Source: Saccharothrix sp. S26 (GTDB lineage: Bacteria > Actinomycetota > Actinomycetes > Mycobacteriales > Pseudonocardiaceae). Taken from it: 64,000 nucleotides of DNA. A model generated the notes under the pieces. The model was given only the letters and a program-made list of their open reading frames with translations. It did no database searches and was not told where the DNA came from. A program made the translations under genes and the position numbers. The stretch lies in contig NZ_JAJUWT010000032.1 of the NCBI RefSeq assembly GCF_021390395.1, forward strand, positions 1-64,000, written 5' to 3'. The first letter of the stretch is position 1. Every line of letters starts with the position of its first letter. This document shows positions 26,365-34,748 of the stretch, piece by piece.

Positions 26365-27207
26365 ATGCCACGGCGAGTAGCGATTGTCACGGACTCCACC
26401 GCCTGCCTGCCGCCGCAGTTGACCGAGAAGCTCGGCGTGACCGTCGCGCAGATCCAGGTGCGCATCGGGGAGTGGGTCGACGACGAGGTCCGCGTGCCCG
26501 TGCCCAAGCTCGTGGACGCGCTGCGCGGGCAGCTTGACGTGACCACCGCGCCACCGGACCCCGGCGCGTTCTTCTGGACCTACGCCGACGCGGCGGCCGC
26601 CGGCGCGGAGGCGATCGTGTCGCTGCACGTGTCGACCGGGCTGTCGCAGACCGTGGAAACGGCCCGGCAGGCCGCCGCGCAGGTCCCGGTCCCGGTGCAC
26701 GTGGTCGACACGCGGACGTGCGGCATGAGCCTGGGCTACGCGGTCGTGGCCGCCGCCACCGTGGCCGCCGCGGGCGGTGACGTCGAGCGCGTGGTGTCGG
26801 CCGCGCAGCGCACCGTCCGGCGCAGCAGCGAACTGCTCTACGTCGACACGTTGGAGTACCTCCAGCGCGGCGGGCGGATCGGCCGGGCCGCCGCCCTGCT
26901 CGGCTCGGCGCTGTCGATGAAGCCGCTGCTGACCGTCACCGACGGGCGGATCGCGCCGCTGGACAAGGTGCTCGGGGCGGAACGGGCGATGCGCAAGCTG
27001 GTCGACATCGCGGTCAAGCGGGCGGGCGACGAGCCGGTGGACATCGCGGTCGAGCACTTCGACGCGGCCGACCGCGCCGGGAACGTGCTCGAACAACTGC
27101 GGGCCAAACTGCCCAACGTGCGGCGATTCCTGGTGACCCAGGTCAGCTCGGCGATCGGCGCGCACGTCGGCCCGGGCGCGCTGGGCGTGACCGTTTCGCC
27201 GGTTTAG
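26365..27207 (+). CDS. DegV-family fatty-acid-binding protein
   Basis: 280 residues. VAIVTDSTACLP at the start, HVSTGLSQTVETA, and LEYLQRGGRIGRAAAL are DegV signatures; the family binds single fatty acids, and some members hand them to fatty-acid kinase. No FakA homologue is in view. Nucleoid-associated short gene follows 49 bp downstream. Confidence 0.9.
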   Translation: MPRRVAIVTDSTACLPPQLTEKLGVTVAQIQVRIGEWVDDEVRVPVPKLVDALRGQLDVTTAPPDPGAFFWTYADAAAAGAEAIVSLHVSTGLSQTVETARQAAAQVPVPVHVVDTRTCGMSLGYAVVAAATVAAAGGDVERVVSAAQRTVRRSSELLYVDTLEYLQRGGRIGRAAALLGSALSMKPLLTVTDGRIAPLDKVLGAERAMRKLVDIAVKRAGDEPVDIAVEHFDAADRAGNVLEQLRAKLPNVRRFLVTQVSSAIGAHVGPGALGVTVSPV

Positions 27208-27256
27208 GAACTCCTTGCCAGGTTTGAGCGTTGGCCTGGCAGGGAAGGAGATAGGC

Positions 27257-27400
27257 ATGGCAAAACTGTTCAGCAAGCTCGCCGCGTTCGCCCGCAGTCC
27301 GCAGGGCCGTCGGGTCACCGAGCAGGTCAAGCAGGCTGCCCGGGATCCCCGCAACAAGGCCAAGGCTCAGCAACTGATGCGCAAGTTCCGCAAGCGCTGA
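27257..27400 (+). CDS. Small basic protein, 47 aa
   Basis: MAKLFSKLAAFARSPQGRRV... through to a basic C-terminus ending MRKFRKR. The strong AGGAGA site 6 bp before ATG 27257 fixes the start. About a third of residues are Lys, Arg or Gln; no membrane segment. Possibly a nucleic-acid-binding or regulatory peptide, but not recognised. It follows degV by 49 bp and ends at a shared hairpin terminator. Confidence 0.75.
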   Translation: MAKLFSKLAAFARSPQGRRVTEQVKQAARDPRNKAKAQQLMRKFRKR

Positions 27401-27415
27401 CGGTCGCCGACGTTC

Positions 27416-27452
27416 AGCGGCCCGCTACCGGTTGGACTCCCGGCGGGCCGCT
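27416..27452. terminator. Convergent hairpin terminator
   Basis: 10-bp arms AGCGGCCCGC and complement (27416-27425/27443-27452) lie at the junction of two convergent genes, overlapping the end of the minus-strand one. Confidence 0.6.
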
Positions 27453-28174
27453 TCGAACGTGCGCGGGGTCGGGACGGCTCCCGGCTTCGGTGGCGCCTGT
27501 TGCGCCGCCACTTGGATGGCCATGGGGTCGGCGGGTTCGGCGACCGGCTTCGCGGTGCCGCTCGGCACGACGGGTTCGGCGGTCGGTTCGGCCGTGCCCC
27601 CCGACATGACGGGGTCGGCGGTCGGTTCGGCCGTGCTCCCCGGCATGGCGGGGTCGGTGGTCGGTTCGGCCGTGTTCCCAGGCACGACGCGTTCGTTCGC
27701 CGGCTCCGTGGTGTCGTCCGGCGCAACGGTTCCCGGTGCCTCGCCGCCCGGATATGCGCCGGAAGTGGCCGTGTCGGCGCGTTCCGCGCCCTCCCCGGGC
27801 GGTTCATCGTCCGCGACCGGCGGCGTGACGAGGGTCGGGGTGGGGCGCACCACGTGCATCCGGCGCACCGCGTCCTGGCGCACGGGCAGTTCCGCCGCCG
27901 GCTTCGGGTCCGGCACCAGGACCAGCTTCGGCCGGGCCGGGCGGGGTGCGGGCAGCGCGGTCGGGACGCCCATCACCGGGTTGCGGTGGATCGGCTTGGT
28001 CGCGTAGTCCTCCGGCGGGAACCGGAGCTCGAACCGCGGCGGTGGCGGTGCGGGCGCGGGTTCAGGTGTCGGTTCGGGCGGTGAGTCCCGGCGGAGCATG
28101 ACCGCTGTCAGCACGCAGCCCGCCGCGAACGACAAGGCGCACAACCCGAACACGACCGCGACCCCGGACATCAC
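27425..28174 (-). CDS. Membrane-anchored Pro/Thr-rich repeat protein
   Basis: 249 residues: an N-terminal helix (MMSGVAVVFGLCALSFAAG) anchors a disordered Pro/Ala/Glu-rich chain. It contains at least three 13-residue tandem repeats of the type AEPTADPVMSGGT, encoded by 39-bp DNA repeats at 27555-27593, 27594-27632 and 27633-27671. This suggests a periplasm- or wall-facing spacer. It is the last gene of a three-gene unit with a lipoprotein and a DivIVA-like coiled coil. No enzymatic domain. Confidence 0.72.
   Translation of the reverse strand: MMSGVAVVFGLCALSFAAGCVLTAVMLRRDSPPEPTPEPAPAPPPPRFELRFPPEDYATKPIHRNPVMGVPTALPAPRPARPKLVLVPDPKPAAELPVRQDAVRRMHVVRPTPTLVTPPVADDEPPGEGAERADTATSGAYPGGEAPGTVAPDDTTEPANERVVPGNTAEPTTDPAMPGSTAEPTADPVMSGGTAEPTAEPVVPSGTAKPVAEPADPMAIQVAAQQAPPKPGAVPTPRTFEAARRESNR
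27555..27671 (-). repeat. Three 39-bp coding tandem repeats
   Basis: Units 27555-27593, 27594-27632 and 27633-27671 share the core GGCGGTCGGTTCGGCC (one base varied in the third) and encode 13-residue repeats in the gene above. The number is likely to vary between strains. Confidence 0.8.
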
Positions 28175-28180
28175 CCGTCC

Positions 28181-28384
28181 TCACTCGACCGGCGCGCCGC
28201 CGAGAGCCGGCTCGCCGTGCCCCATCGGGAACTCCCGCTCCGGCGCGACCGTCGGCCGCACCGGGGCCTTCGTCGGGCGCGTGACCGCCGGCGCACCGCT
28301 CGCCTCGCCGCCGTGCGCCGCGCAGCCCGACACCACCACCGCCGCCACACCGACCACCACCGACAGCACGGGCCGCAGGCGCAT
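28181..28384 (-). CDS. Small lipoprotein, 67 aa
   Basis: MRLRPVLSVVVGVAAVVVSG is a signal peptide with the lipobox VSGC (Cys21 lipidated), followed by a short Pro/Thr-rich chain. Start ATG 28384 overlaps the stop of the coiled-coil gene by one base (TGATG), and the next gene begins 6 bp after its stop. Too small for an enzyme; likely an accessory surface component of the same unit. Confidence 0.75.
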   Translation of the reverse strand: MRLRPVLSVVVGVAAVVVSGCAAHGGEASGAPAVTRPTKAPVRPTVAPEREFPMGHGEPALGGAPVE

Positions 28385-29439
28385 CAGGCACGCACCCGCC
28401 GGTCGTCGTCGTCGGCCCGCTCGGCGGGCACGGTTCCGGTGGGCACGGGTTCGGCGGCCACGGGTTCGGCGGCCACCGGCTCGGCGCTCGCCTGCTCGAC
28501 GGTCGTCTGCTCGGGGATCAGGCCGGGCACGTGGTCGGCCGCCGAGTCCAGCGCGACCCGGGCGGACGCGAGCTGGGCGGCCACGGTGTGCCGCAGCTCG
28601 CGCAGCTCGTCGGCCTCCTGCTGGATCTCGCCGATGCGCCGGTTCGCCTCGCGGGCGGCGAGCTTGATCAGGAACGCGGCCCGCGCCTTCGACAGCTCCT
28701 CCTGCTCGGCGAAGTGCTGCTCGGTCTCGTGCCGCCGCCGGTTCATGGTCAGCTCGAAGAAGTTCTGCGCCTTGGTGCGCCGGGCGTCCGACTCGGCCTC
28801 CAGCTGCGCGCACCGCTCGGCGGCCTCGCGCAGGATCCGGTCCGCCTCCCGTTCGGCACTCGCCACGGCGGCGGCGCACTCGGCATCGACCTGGTCGGCC
28901 CTGTCCCGCAGGTGCGCCTCGACCTCGGCCCGCCTGCGCTCCAGGTCGACCTCGCGCTGGTCCAGCGCGGCGGCGCGCTCGTTGGCCGCCTCACGCTGGT
29001 CGCGCGCGTGCGCGTCGAGCTCCGCCCGTTGCGCGGCCAGCTCCTCCTCGACCTGGCGACGCCGCTCGGCCAGCTCCACCTCGGTGCGCTCGCGCAACGC
29101 CGTGACCTCGCGCTCGGCGCGCAGCCGCAGCTCGTTCGCCTCGTCCTCGGCGAGCGTCAGCATCCGGTGCAGCCGCTCGGACGCCCCTGCGGTGGTGTTG
29201 GGCGACATCTCCAGCCGCTCGACGCGGGCGCGGGCGTCGTCCAGGTCCTGCCTGGTCATCTCCAGCAGCTTGCGCAGGTCGGCCGCCTGGGCCAGCGCCT
29301 CGGCGCGGTCGATCGACAGGTACTTGAGCTGCTCGTCGAGGTTCTCCAGGTGCTCGATCACCTGACGGCGGTGGAACCCCCGGTAGACGACGTCGAAACC
29401 CGCGTGCAGCGGAACAATCTCCGGCTCTTTCGCACCCAT
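28384..29439 (-). CDS. DivIVA-like long coiled-coil protein
   Basis: 351 residues. The N-terminal 45 residues (FDVVYRGFHRRQVIEHLENL) resemble the DivIVA/Wag31 membrane-curvature domain, followed by an almost continuous Glu/Arg/Ala coiled coil to about residue 300 and a Pro/Glu/Thr-rich tail with AEPV repeats. Such proteins scaffold polar growth or septation in actinobacteria. It lacks the classical short linker, so it is a relative rather than Wag31 itself. First gene of the three-gene unit; start ATG 29439. Confidence 0.8.
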   Translation of the reverse strand: MGAKEPEIVPLHAGFDVVYRGFHRRQVIEHLENLDEQLKYLSIDRAEALAQAADLRKLLEMTRQDLDDARARVERLEMSPNTTAGASERLHRMLTLAEDEANELRLRAEREVTALRERTEVELAERRRQVEEELAAQRAELDAHARDQREAANERAAALDQREVDLERRRAEVEAHLRDRADQVDAECAAAVASAEREADRILREAAERCAQLEAESDARRTKAQNFFELTMNRRRHETEQHFAEQEELSKARAAFLIKLAAREANRRIGEIQQEADELRELRHTVAAQLASARVALDSAADHVPGLIPEQTTVEQASAEPVAAEPVAAEPVPTGTVPAERADDDDRRVRA

Positions 29440-29753
29440 GGCGGCCCCGCTCGTTCGAAGATTGGCCGAGGTGCCGAGCGTAAGGCACCAAACCGGCTCG
29501 TGACCACCCACGACTACCCTGCCACAACGACTTCGATGCATTGTCCTGGCAGGGCAAACACCATCAGGGAAGATCCACGCAGGATAGGTGTGAGTCACCC
29601 GATGGTGTTGATTTTTCGAACCCTGTCGCGCTATCCAGAATGCGCAGCGCACAAAATATCCACCCCTGTGGGGCGACACATTCACACGAAACAGTGAGGG
29701 CTTGACGGACGGTCGCTGCCTACCCACGAGTAACGGACAACTAGGCTGGCCGG
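29440..29753. other. Intergenic region between divergent genes
   Basis: No gene is supported in these 314 bp, which are more AT-rich than the coding DNA. The right end carries TAGGCT (29742-29747), 6 bp before the methyltransferase GTG. Palindromes TGCGCAGCGCA (29641-29651) and CCCCTGTGGGG (29663-29673) are possible operators. Confidence 0.5.
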
Positions 29754-30500
29754 GTGACCGTCGAGCCGCTGCCCCTCACCGGTGAGCGCACCGTGCCCGG
29801 GATCCCCGAGGAGAACTACTGGTTCAGGCGCCACGAAGCGGCGTACTCCGACCTGGTCCGGCACTGCGTCGGCGCGGTCGTGCTGGAGGCGGGTTGCGGC
29901 GAGGGCTACGGCGCGGCGCTCATCGCCCGGCACGCCGAACGGGTCGTCGCGCTGGACTACGACCAGGCCACCGCCGCGCACGCGAGCCGCGCGTACCCCG
30001 GGCTGGCCGTGGTGCGGGGCAACCTCGCGTCCCTGCCGCTGGGCGGCGCCACCGTGGACGTGGTGGCGAACCTCCAGGTCATCGAGCACCTGTGGGACCA
30101 GGAGGGCTTCCTGGCCGAGTGCGCGCGGGTGCTGCGGCCGGGTGGGCGGCTGCTGGTCACCACGCCGAACCGGATCACCTTCTCCCCCGGCCGCGACACC
30201 CCGCTCAACCCGTTCCACACCCGTGAGCTCGCGCCGGCCGAGCTGCACGAGCTGCTGGTCGGCGCCGGCCTGCGGGTCGAGCTGCTGGCCGGCCTGCGGC
30301 ACGGTCCGGCGCTGCGCGCGCTGGACGAGCGGTTCGGCGGGTCGATCATCGACGCGCAGGTGGCCGTGGTCGTGGGCGGCGGCCAGTGGCCCGACGACCT
30401 GCTGGCCGCCGTGGCGTCGGTGCGCAGCGAGGACTTCGAGATCACCACCGACGACCTGGACGCGAGCCTGGACCTGGTGGCCGTGGCGGTGCGCCCGTGA
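29754..30500 (+). CDS. SAM methyltransferase of an MGLP-like cluster (Rv3030-like)
   Basis: A 248-residue class I methyltransferase. The AdoMet motif is LEAGCGEGYGAALIAR near residues 45-60, with the acidic residue of ALDYDQA and the motif VIEHLWDQEGF. Its overlap by 4 bp with a GH57 glucan enzyme and the closeness of a GT4 enzyme reproduce M. tuberculosis Rv3030-Rv3031-Rv3032, which make methylglucose lipopolysaccharide. It may methylate the glucan; the acceptor position is unknown. Confidence 0.85.
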   Translation: MTVEPLPLTGERTVPGIPEENYWFRRHEAAYSDLVRHCVGAVVLEAGCGEGYGAALIARHAERVVALDYDQATAAHASRAYPGLAVVRGNLASLPLGGATVDVVANLQVIEHLWDQEGFLAECARVLRPGGRLLVTTPNRITFSPGRDTPLNPFHTRELAPAELHELLVGAGLRVELLAGLRHGPALRALDERFGGSIIDAQVAVVVGGGQWPDDLLAAVASVRSEDFEITTDDLDASLDLVAVAVRP

Positions 30501-31969
30501 CGCACGAGGGGACGTTCTGCCTGGTCCTGCACAGCCACCTGCCGTGGCTGGCGCACCACGGGGCCTGGCCGGTCGGCGAGGAGTGGCTGTACCAGGCGTG
30601 GGCGCACTCGTACCTGCCCGTGGTGGACCTGCTGGAGCGGTTCGCCGCCGAGGGGCGCGAGGACGTGCTGACCCTCGGCGTCACGCCGGTCCTGGCCGCC
30701 CAGCTCGACGACCCGTACAGCCTGCGCGGCCTGCACGACTGGCTGGGCAACTGGCAGTTGCGCGCGCACAGCGCCTCGTTCCGGCTGCCCGACCTGGCCG
30801 CCCGCGAGCACCGCGCGTCGGCGTGGGCGTTGGACCGCTTCGAGACGCGGTGGCGGCACGGCTTCTCGCCGGTGCTGCGGCCCCTCGTGGACTCGCGGAC
30901 CGTGGAGCTGCTGGGCGGACCGGCCGCGCACCCGTTCCAGCCGTTGCTCGACCCGCGGCTGCGGGCGTTCTCGTTGCGCACCGGGCTGGCCGACACCGCG
31001 TCGCGGATCGGCTCGACGCCCGCGGGCATCTGGGCCCCGGAGTGCGCGTACGCGCCCGGCATGGAGCACGACTACGCGCGGGCCGGCGTGCGGCGGTTCC
31101 TGGTGGACGGGCCGTCGCTGCGCGGCGACACCGCCGCGGGCAGGCCGGTCGGCACGTCGGACGTGGTGGCGTTCGGGCGCGACCTGGAGGTGTCCTACCG
31201 GGTGTGGTCGCCCAAGGTCGGCTACCCCGGCGACCCGGCGTACCGGGACTTCCACACCTACGACCACCCCAGCGGGCTCAAGCCCTCACGGGTCACCGGC
31301 AAGAAGGTCGAGCCCGCCGACAAGCGGCCGTACGACCCGGACCTCGCGGCCGAGGCGGTCCGGCGGCACGCGGCGGACTTCGTGGACACGGTGGTGCGGC
31401 GGCTGCGGGCGTTGAAGGAGCAGCACGGCAAGCCGTCCCTGGTGGTCGCCGCGTACGACACCGAGCTGTACGGGCACTGGTGGCACGAGGGCCCGGCGTG
31501 GCTGGAAGCGGTGCTGCGGCAGTTGCCGCGGGCGGGGGTCCGGGTCACGACGTTGCGCGGCGCGGTCGAGGCCGGGCACGTGGGCGCGCCGGTCGACGTG
31601 CCGCCGTCGTCGTGGGGCTCGGGCAAGGACTGGTCGGTGTGGAACGGGCCGCAGGTGAGCGACATCGTGCAGGGCAACGCCGAGGTGCAGCGGGAGCTGC
31701 TCGCGCTGGAGGTGCCCGGCGCGGTGCGCGACCCGGTCGCCGACCAGGCCGTGCGGGAGGCGTTGCTGGCGCTGTCCAGCGACTGGGCGTTCATGGTCAC
31801 CAAGGACTCGGCCGCCGACTACGCCCGGTACCGCGCCAAGGTGCACGCGGAGCGGTTCCGGGAGCTCGTCGCGCTGCGGCGGGCCGGGCGCGGGCACGAC
31901 CGGGCGGCCGAACTGCGCCTGGTCGACGGTCCGTTCGGCCGCCTCGACGCGCGAGGGCTGGCTAGTTGA
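30497..31969 (+). CDS. GH57 alpha-glucan branching enzyme (Rv3031-like)
   Basis: 490 residues of glycoside hydrolase family 57. HSHLPWL near residue 12 is the N-terminal signature, Glu182 in WAPECAYAPG the expected nucleophile and Asp321 in AAYDTELYGHWW the acid/base. Transfers alpha-1,4-glucan segments to 1,6 positions. The GTG at 30497 overlaps the methyltransferase stop as GTGA. In mycobacteria the homologue serves MGLP rather than bulk glycogen. Confidence 0.9.
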   Translation: MTHEGTFCLVLHSHLPWLAHHGAWPVGEEWLYQAWAHSYLPVVDLLERFAAEGREDVLTLGVTPVLAAQLDDPYSLRGLHDWLGNWQLRAHSASFRLPDLAAREHRASAWALDRFETRWRHGFSPVLRPLVDSRTVELLGGPAAHPFQPLLDPRLRAFSLRTGLADTASRIGSTPAGIWAPECAYAPGMEHDYARAGVRRFLVDGPSLRGDTAAGRPVGTSDVVAFGRDLEVSYRVWSPKVGYPGDPAYRDFHTYDHPSGLKPSRVTGKKVEPADKRPYDPDLAAEAVRRHAADFVDTVVRRLRALKEQHGKPSLVVAAYDTELYGHWWHEGPAWLEAVLRQLPRAGVRVTTLRGAVEAGHVGAPVDVPPSSWGSGKDWSVWNGPQVSDIVQGNAEVQRELLALEVPGAVRDPVADQAVREALLALSSDWAFMVTKDSAADYARYRAKVHAERFRELVALRRAGRGHDRAAELRLVDGPFGRLDARGLAS

Positions 31970-32189
31970 CGCCGCCGCCGGAGAAGTCGCTGCCGTGCTC
32001 CCGGCGCGTGATGCCCGCCGAACCGGGGTTGTCGGTGCGGGCCCGCACCACCGGGTCCGCCTTCGAGCGCCCCGTGGTGTCGGCCGGTCGTTCGAGGCCG
32101 GCGCGCTTCGCGCGGGCCCTCCGGTCCACCGCGAAGCCGACCGCCAACGCCACGACGCAGAACAGCACCGCCCAGGCCCAAGGCTGCAT
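31962..32189 (-). CDS. Small membrane-anchored protein, 75 aa
   Basis: One N-terminal helix (WAWAVLFCVVALAVGFAV) followed by a basic, disordered tail (DRRARAKRAGLERP). ATG 32189. It is convergent with and overlaps the GH57 gene by 8 bp, and is divergent from the GT4 gene by 63 bp. A counterpart with a similar position exists in the mycobacterial cluster. No function recognised. Confidence 0.65.
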   Translation of the reverse strand: MQPWAWAVLFCVVALAVGFAVDRRARAKRAGLERPADTTGRSKADPVVRARTDNPGSAGITRREHGSDFSGGGVN

Positions 32190-32252
32190 GACCGTACCCC
32201 CACTTCCCCCTGTCGAGCCCAGGGTAGCGGTCCCGAGATGCGAGGATGGCCC

Positions 32253-33503
32253 ATGCGCGTGCTGATGTTGTCCTGGGAGTACCCGCCGGTCGTCGTCGGC
32301 GGGTTGGGCCGGCACGTGCACGCGCTCGCCGGTCACCTGGCGGCCCAGGGCCACGACGTGGTCGTGCTGTGCCGGCAGCCGGCCGGGACGGACGCGGTCA
32401 CGCACCCCACCACGGACACCATGACCGAGGGTGTGCGGCTGATCCGCGTGGCCGAGGACCCGCCGCACCTGGTGTTCGAGCGTGACCTGGTGGCGTGGAC
32501 GCTGGCCATGGGTCACGCGATGGCGCGGGCCGGGTCGGCGTTGCTGCGGGACTGGCGGCCCGACGTCGTGCACGCGCACGACTGGCTGGTGACGCACCCC
32601 GCGATCGCGCTCGCGCAGGAGTGCGGGGCGCCGCTGGTGGCGACCGTGCACGCGACCGAGGCCGGGCGGCACAGCGGGTGGCTGTCGCAGACGTTGAACC
32701 AGCAGGTGCACTCGGTCGAGTGGTGGCTGGCGAACCGGGCCGACGCGCTGATCACGTGCTCGTCGGCGATGCGGCGCGAGGTGGCGCACCTGTTCGAGGT
32801 CGACCCGTCGTCGGTGACGGTGCTGCACAACGGCATCGAGCCGCGCCGGTGGCGGGTCCGCTCGTCCGACGTGGCCGCCGCGCGTGCCGCGCACAGCCCG
32901 TCCGGTGCGCCGTTGCTGCTGTTCTTCGGGCGGTTGGAGTGGGAGAAGGGCGTGCAGGACCTGATCGCCGCCCTGCCCCGGATCCGACGTGCCCACCCCG
33001 GCACGCGGCTCGTCGTGGCCGGCACGGGAACGCACCGGGACTGGCTGGTGGACCAGGCGCGCAAGCACAAGGTGCGCCGGGCGGTCGACTTCGTGGGCCA
33101 CCTGTCGGACCGCGCGCTGGCGGCGGTGCTGGCGGCGGCCGACGCGGTCGTGCTGCCGAGCCGTTACGAGCCGTTCGGCATCGTGGCGCTGGAGGCGGCG
33201 GCGGCCGGCACGCCGTTGGTCGCGTCCACCGCGGGCGGCTTGGGCGAGGTGGTCGTGGACGGCGTCACGGGCCTGTCCTTCGCCCCCGGCGACGTCGACG
33301 CCCTGGCCGGCGCGGTCCGTTCCGTCCTGGACGACCACCCCGCCGCCCAACGCCGGGCCCGTGCCGCGAAATCCCGCCTCGCCACCGACTTCGACTGGGC
33401 CAAGATCGCCGAGGACACGGCCGCCGTCTACCGCTCCACCACCGCCCGCGACCACCTGCCGCTGGGCCGTCCGAAGATCCCGACCGGCAACGCGTTCCTC
33501 TAG
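32253..33503 (+). CDS. GT4 alpha-1,4-glucosyltransferase (Rv3032-like)
   Basis: A 416-residue GT-B glycosyltransferase. The N-terminal domain begins MLSWEYPPVVVGGLGRHVHA and the C-terminal domain has the donor-site sequence LPSRYEPFGIVALEAAAAG, as in glycogen-synthase-like GT4 enzymes. ATG 32253 is preferred to the in-frame ATG 32238 because CGAGGA lies 6 bp before it. In M. tuberculosis the homologue elongates the MGLP main chain. A second glycogen synthase gene is not present in this window. Confidence 0.9.
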   Translation: MRVLMLSWEYPPVVVGGLGRHVHALAGHLAAQGHDVVVLCRQPAGTDAVTHPTTDTMTEGVRLIRVAEDPPHLVFERDLVAWTLAMGHAMARAGSALLRDWRPDVVHAHDWLVTHPAIALAQECGAPLVATVHATEAGRHSGWLSQTLNQQVHSVEWWLANRADALITCSSAMRREVAHLFEVDPSSVTVLHNGIEPRRWRVRSSDVAAARAAHSPSGAPLLLFFGRLEWEKGVQDLIAALPRIRRAHPGTRLVVAGTGTHRDWLVDQARKHKVRRAVDFVGHLSDRALAAVLAAADAVVLPSRYEPFGIVALEAAAAGTPLVASTAGGLGEVVVDGVTGLSFAPGDVDALAGAVRSVLDDHPAAQRRARAAKSRLATDFDWAKIAEDTAAVYRSTTARDHLPLGRPKIPTGNAFL

Positions 33504-33509
33504 GCCACG

Positions 33510-33740
33510 CGCTGGAGCGCGGCGAGCGCCGACGAGGATGTCATCCTCCGGCGCGGTGCCCGCCCGGAACTTCTCCACCACTCCCGCGAAGTGCCGCGGC
33601 TGCACCCTGCCCAGAGCGAACTCGGCGAGGAAATAGATCCTGCTGTTGTCATCGATCCACTCGAGCAGGTGATCGCCGACCTCGTCCGCGAGCTGCGGAT
33701 GCGAGTTCCCGGTCGCCGCGGTCGACCTGGTGGTGGCCGG
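33510..33740 (-). pseudogene. Coding remnant of unknown gene
   Basis: The minus strand has about 75 codons of protein-like sequence with lower GC at third positions (NSHPQLADEVGDHLLEWIDD, NSRIYFLAEFALGRVQPRHF) but no start codon, and the frame runs on into antisense of the GT4 gene. It looks like the tail of a decayed gene downstream of the oxidoreductase. I do not recognise the parent. Confidence 0.5.
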
Positions 33741-33742
33741 CC

Positions 33743-34681
33743 TCAGAGGGTGAGCACCAGCTTGCCGGCGGTCCGGTTGGCCTCGCCCACCTCGTGCGCC
33801 TTGACGACGTCCTCCAGCGGGAACGTCTCGGCCACGACCGCCCGCAGCTCGCCGCGCTCCACCAGCCGGGCCAGGTGCTCCAGCGCGGCGTGGTCCGGCA
33901 CCACGGACACGGTGGTGGCGCGCACGCCCAGCGGCTCGGCCTTGGCCCGCAGCTCGGGCAGCCTGCTCGGGTCGGTCAGGCCCACGTACACCCCGCCCGG
34001 CTCGAGCACCCGCATCGACCGCTCCTCGTAGTCGCCGCCGACCAGGTCGACCACCACGTCGACGGCGGCCAGCTCGCCGAAGTCCCGCGTCCGGTAGTCG
34101 ACCAGCTCGTCGGCGCCCAGCTCGCGCAGCAGGTCGTGCTTGCCCGCGCTCGCGGTGCCGATCACCCACGCGCCCAGCGACTTCGCCACCTGCACCGCGA
34201 GGTGCCCGACACCGCCCGCGGCGGCGTGCACCAGCACCCGGTCGCCCGGCTTGACGTCGGCGGCCTCGGTGAGCACCTGCCACGCGGTGAGCGAGGCCAG
34301 CGGCAGGGCGGCGGCGTGCACGTGGTCGACGTTGGCGGGCTTGCGGGCGAAGTGGCGCGCGGGCGCGGCGACGTACTCGGCGTACGCGCCCGCCTGGCGG
34401 GGCAGGTGGGGCATCCCGAACACCTCGTCACCGACCTCGAACCGGTTCTCCCCCGGCGGCACGGACGCCACCACACCGGACACGTCCCAGCCGGGCACCC
34501 ACGGGGTGGTGAACCAGAAGCCGTGCCGCCGCACCAGCCAGTCGAACGCGTTCACGCCCGCCGCGCGCACCTCGACCACGATCTCGTCGTGCGCCGGCTC
34601 GGGCCGGGCGACCTGGCGGACCCGCATGACCTCCGGCTCGCCGAAGGCTTCGACCACAACCGCTCGCATCTCGTTCGTCAT
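33743..34681 (-). CDS. NADP-dependent zinc-type oxidoreductase (quinone reductase-like)
   Basis: 312 residues of the medium-chain dehydrogenase family. The cofactor motif is VHAAAGGVGHLAVQVAKSLG, and the start is AVVVEAFGEPEVMRVRQV. The catalytic-zinc Cys/His set of alcohol dehydrogenases is absent, so it is of the zinc-independent quinone oxidoreductase type. Divergent from an HxlR regulator, a frequent pairing for electrophile or aldehyde detoxification. ATG 34681. Confidence 0.88.
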   Translation of the reverse strand: MTNEMRAVVVEAFGEPEVMRVRQVARPEPAHDEIVVEVRAAGVNAFDWLVRRHGFWFTTPWVPGWDVSGVVASVPPGENRFEVGDEVFGMPHLPRQAGAYAEYVAAPARHFARKPANVDHVHAAALPLASLTAWQVLTEAADVKPGDRVLVHAAAGGVGHLAVQVAKSLGAWVIGTASAGKHDLLRELGADELVDYRTRDFGELAAVDVVVDLVGGDYEERSMRVLEPGGVYVGLTDPSRLPELRAKAEPLGVRATTVSVVPDHAALEHLARLVERGELRAVVAETFPLEDVVKAHEVGEANRTAGKLVLTL

Positions 34682-34703
34682 GGTCGAAAGGATCATCCAC
34701 AGT

Positions 34704-34748
34704 GGTACCTGTTGTGAAGAAGGCACCTCAACGGTATATAGGTACCTC
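34704..34748 (+). promoter_or_regulatory. hxlR promoter and repeated GGTACC boxes
   Basis: TTGTGA (34712-34717), a 17-bp spacer and TATATA (34735-34740) end 8 bp before the GTG, a good sigma-A-type leaderless promoter. GGTACC boxes at 34704-34709 and 34741-34746 bracket it and are candidate HxlR sites shared with the divergent oxidoreductase. Confidence 0.6.
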
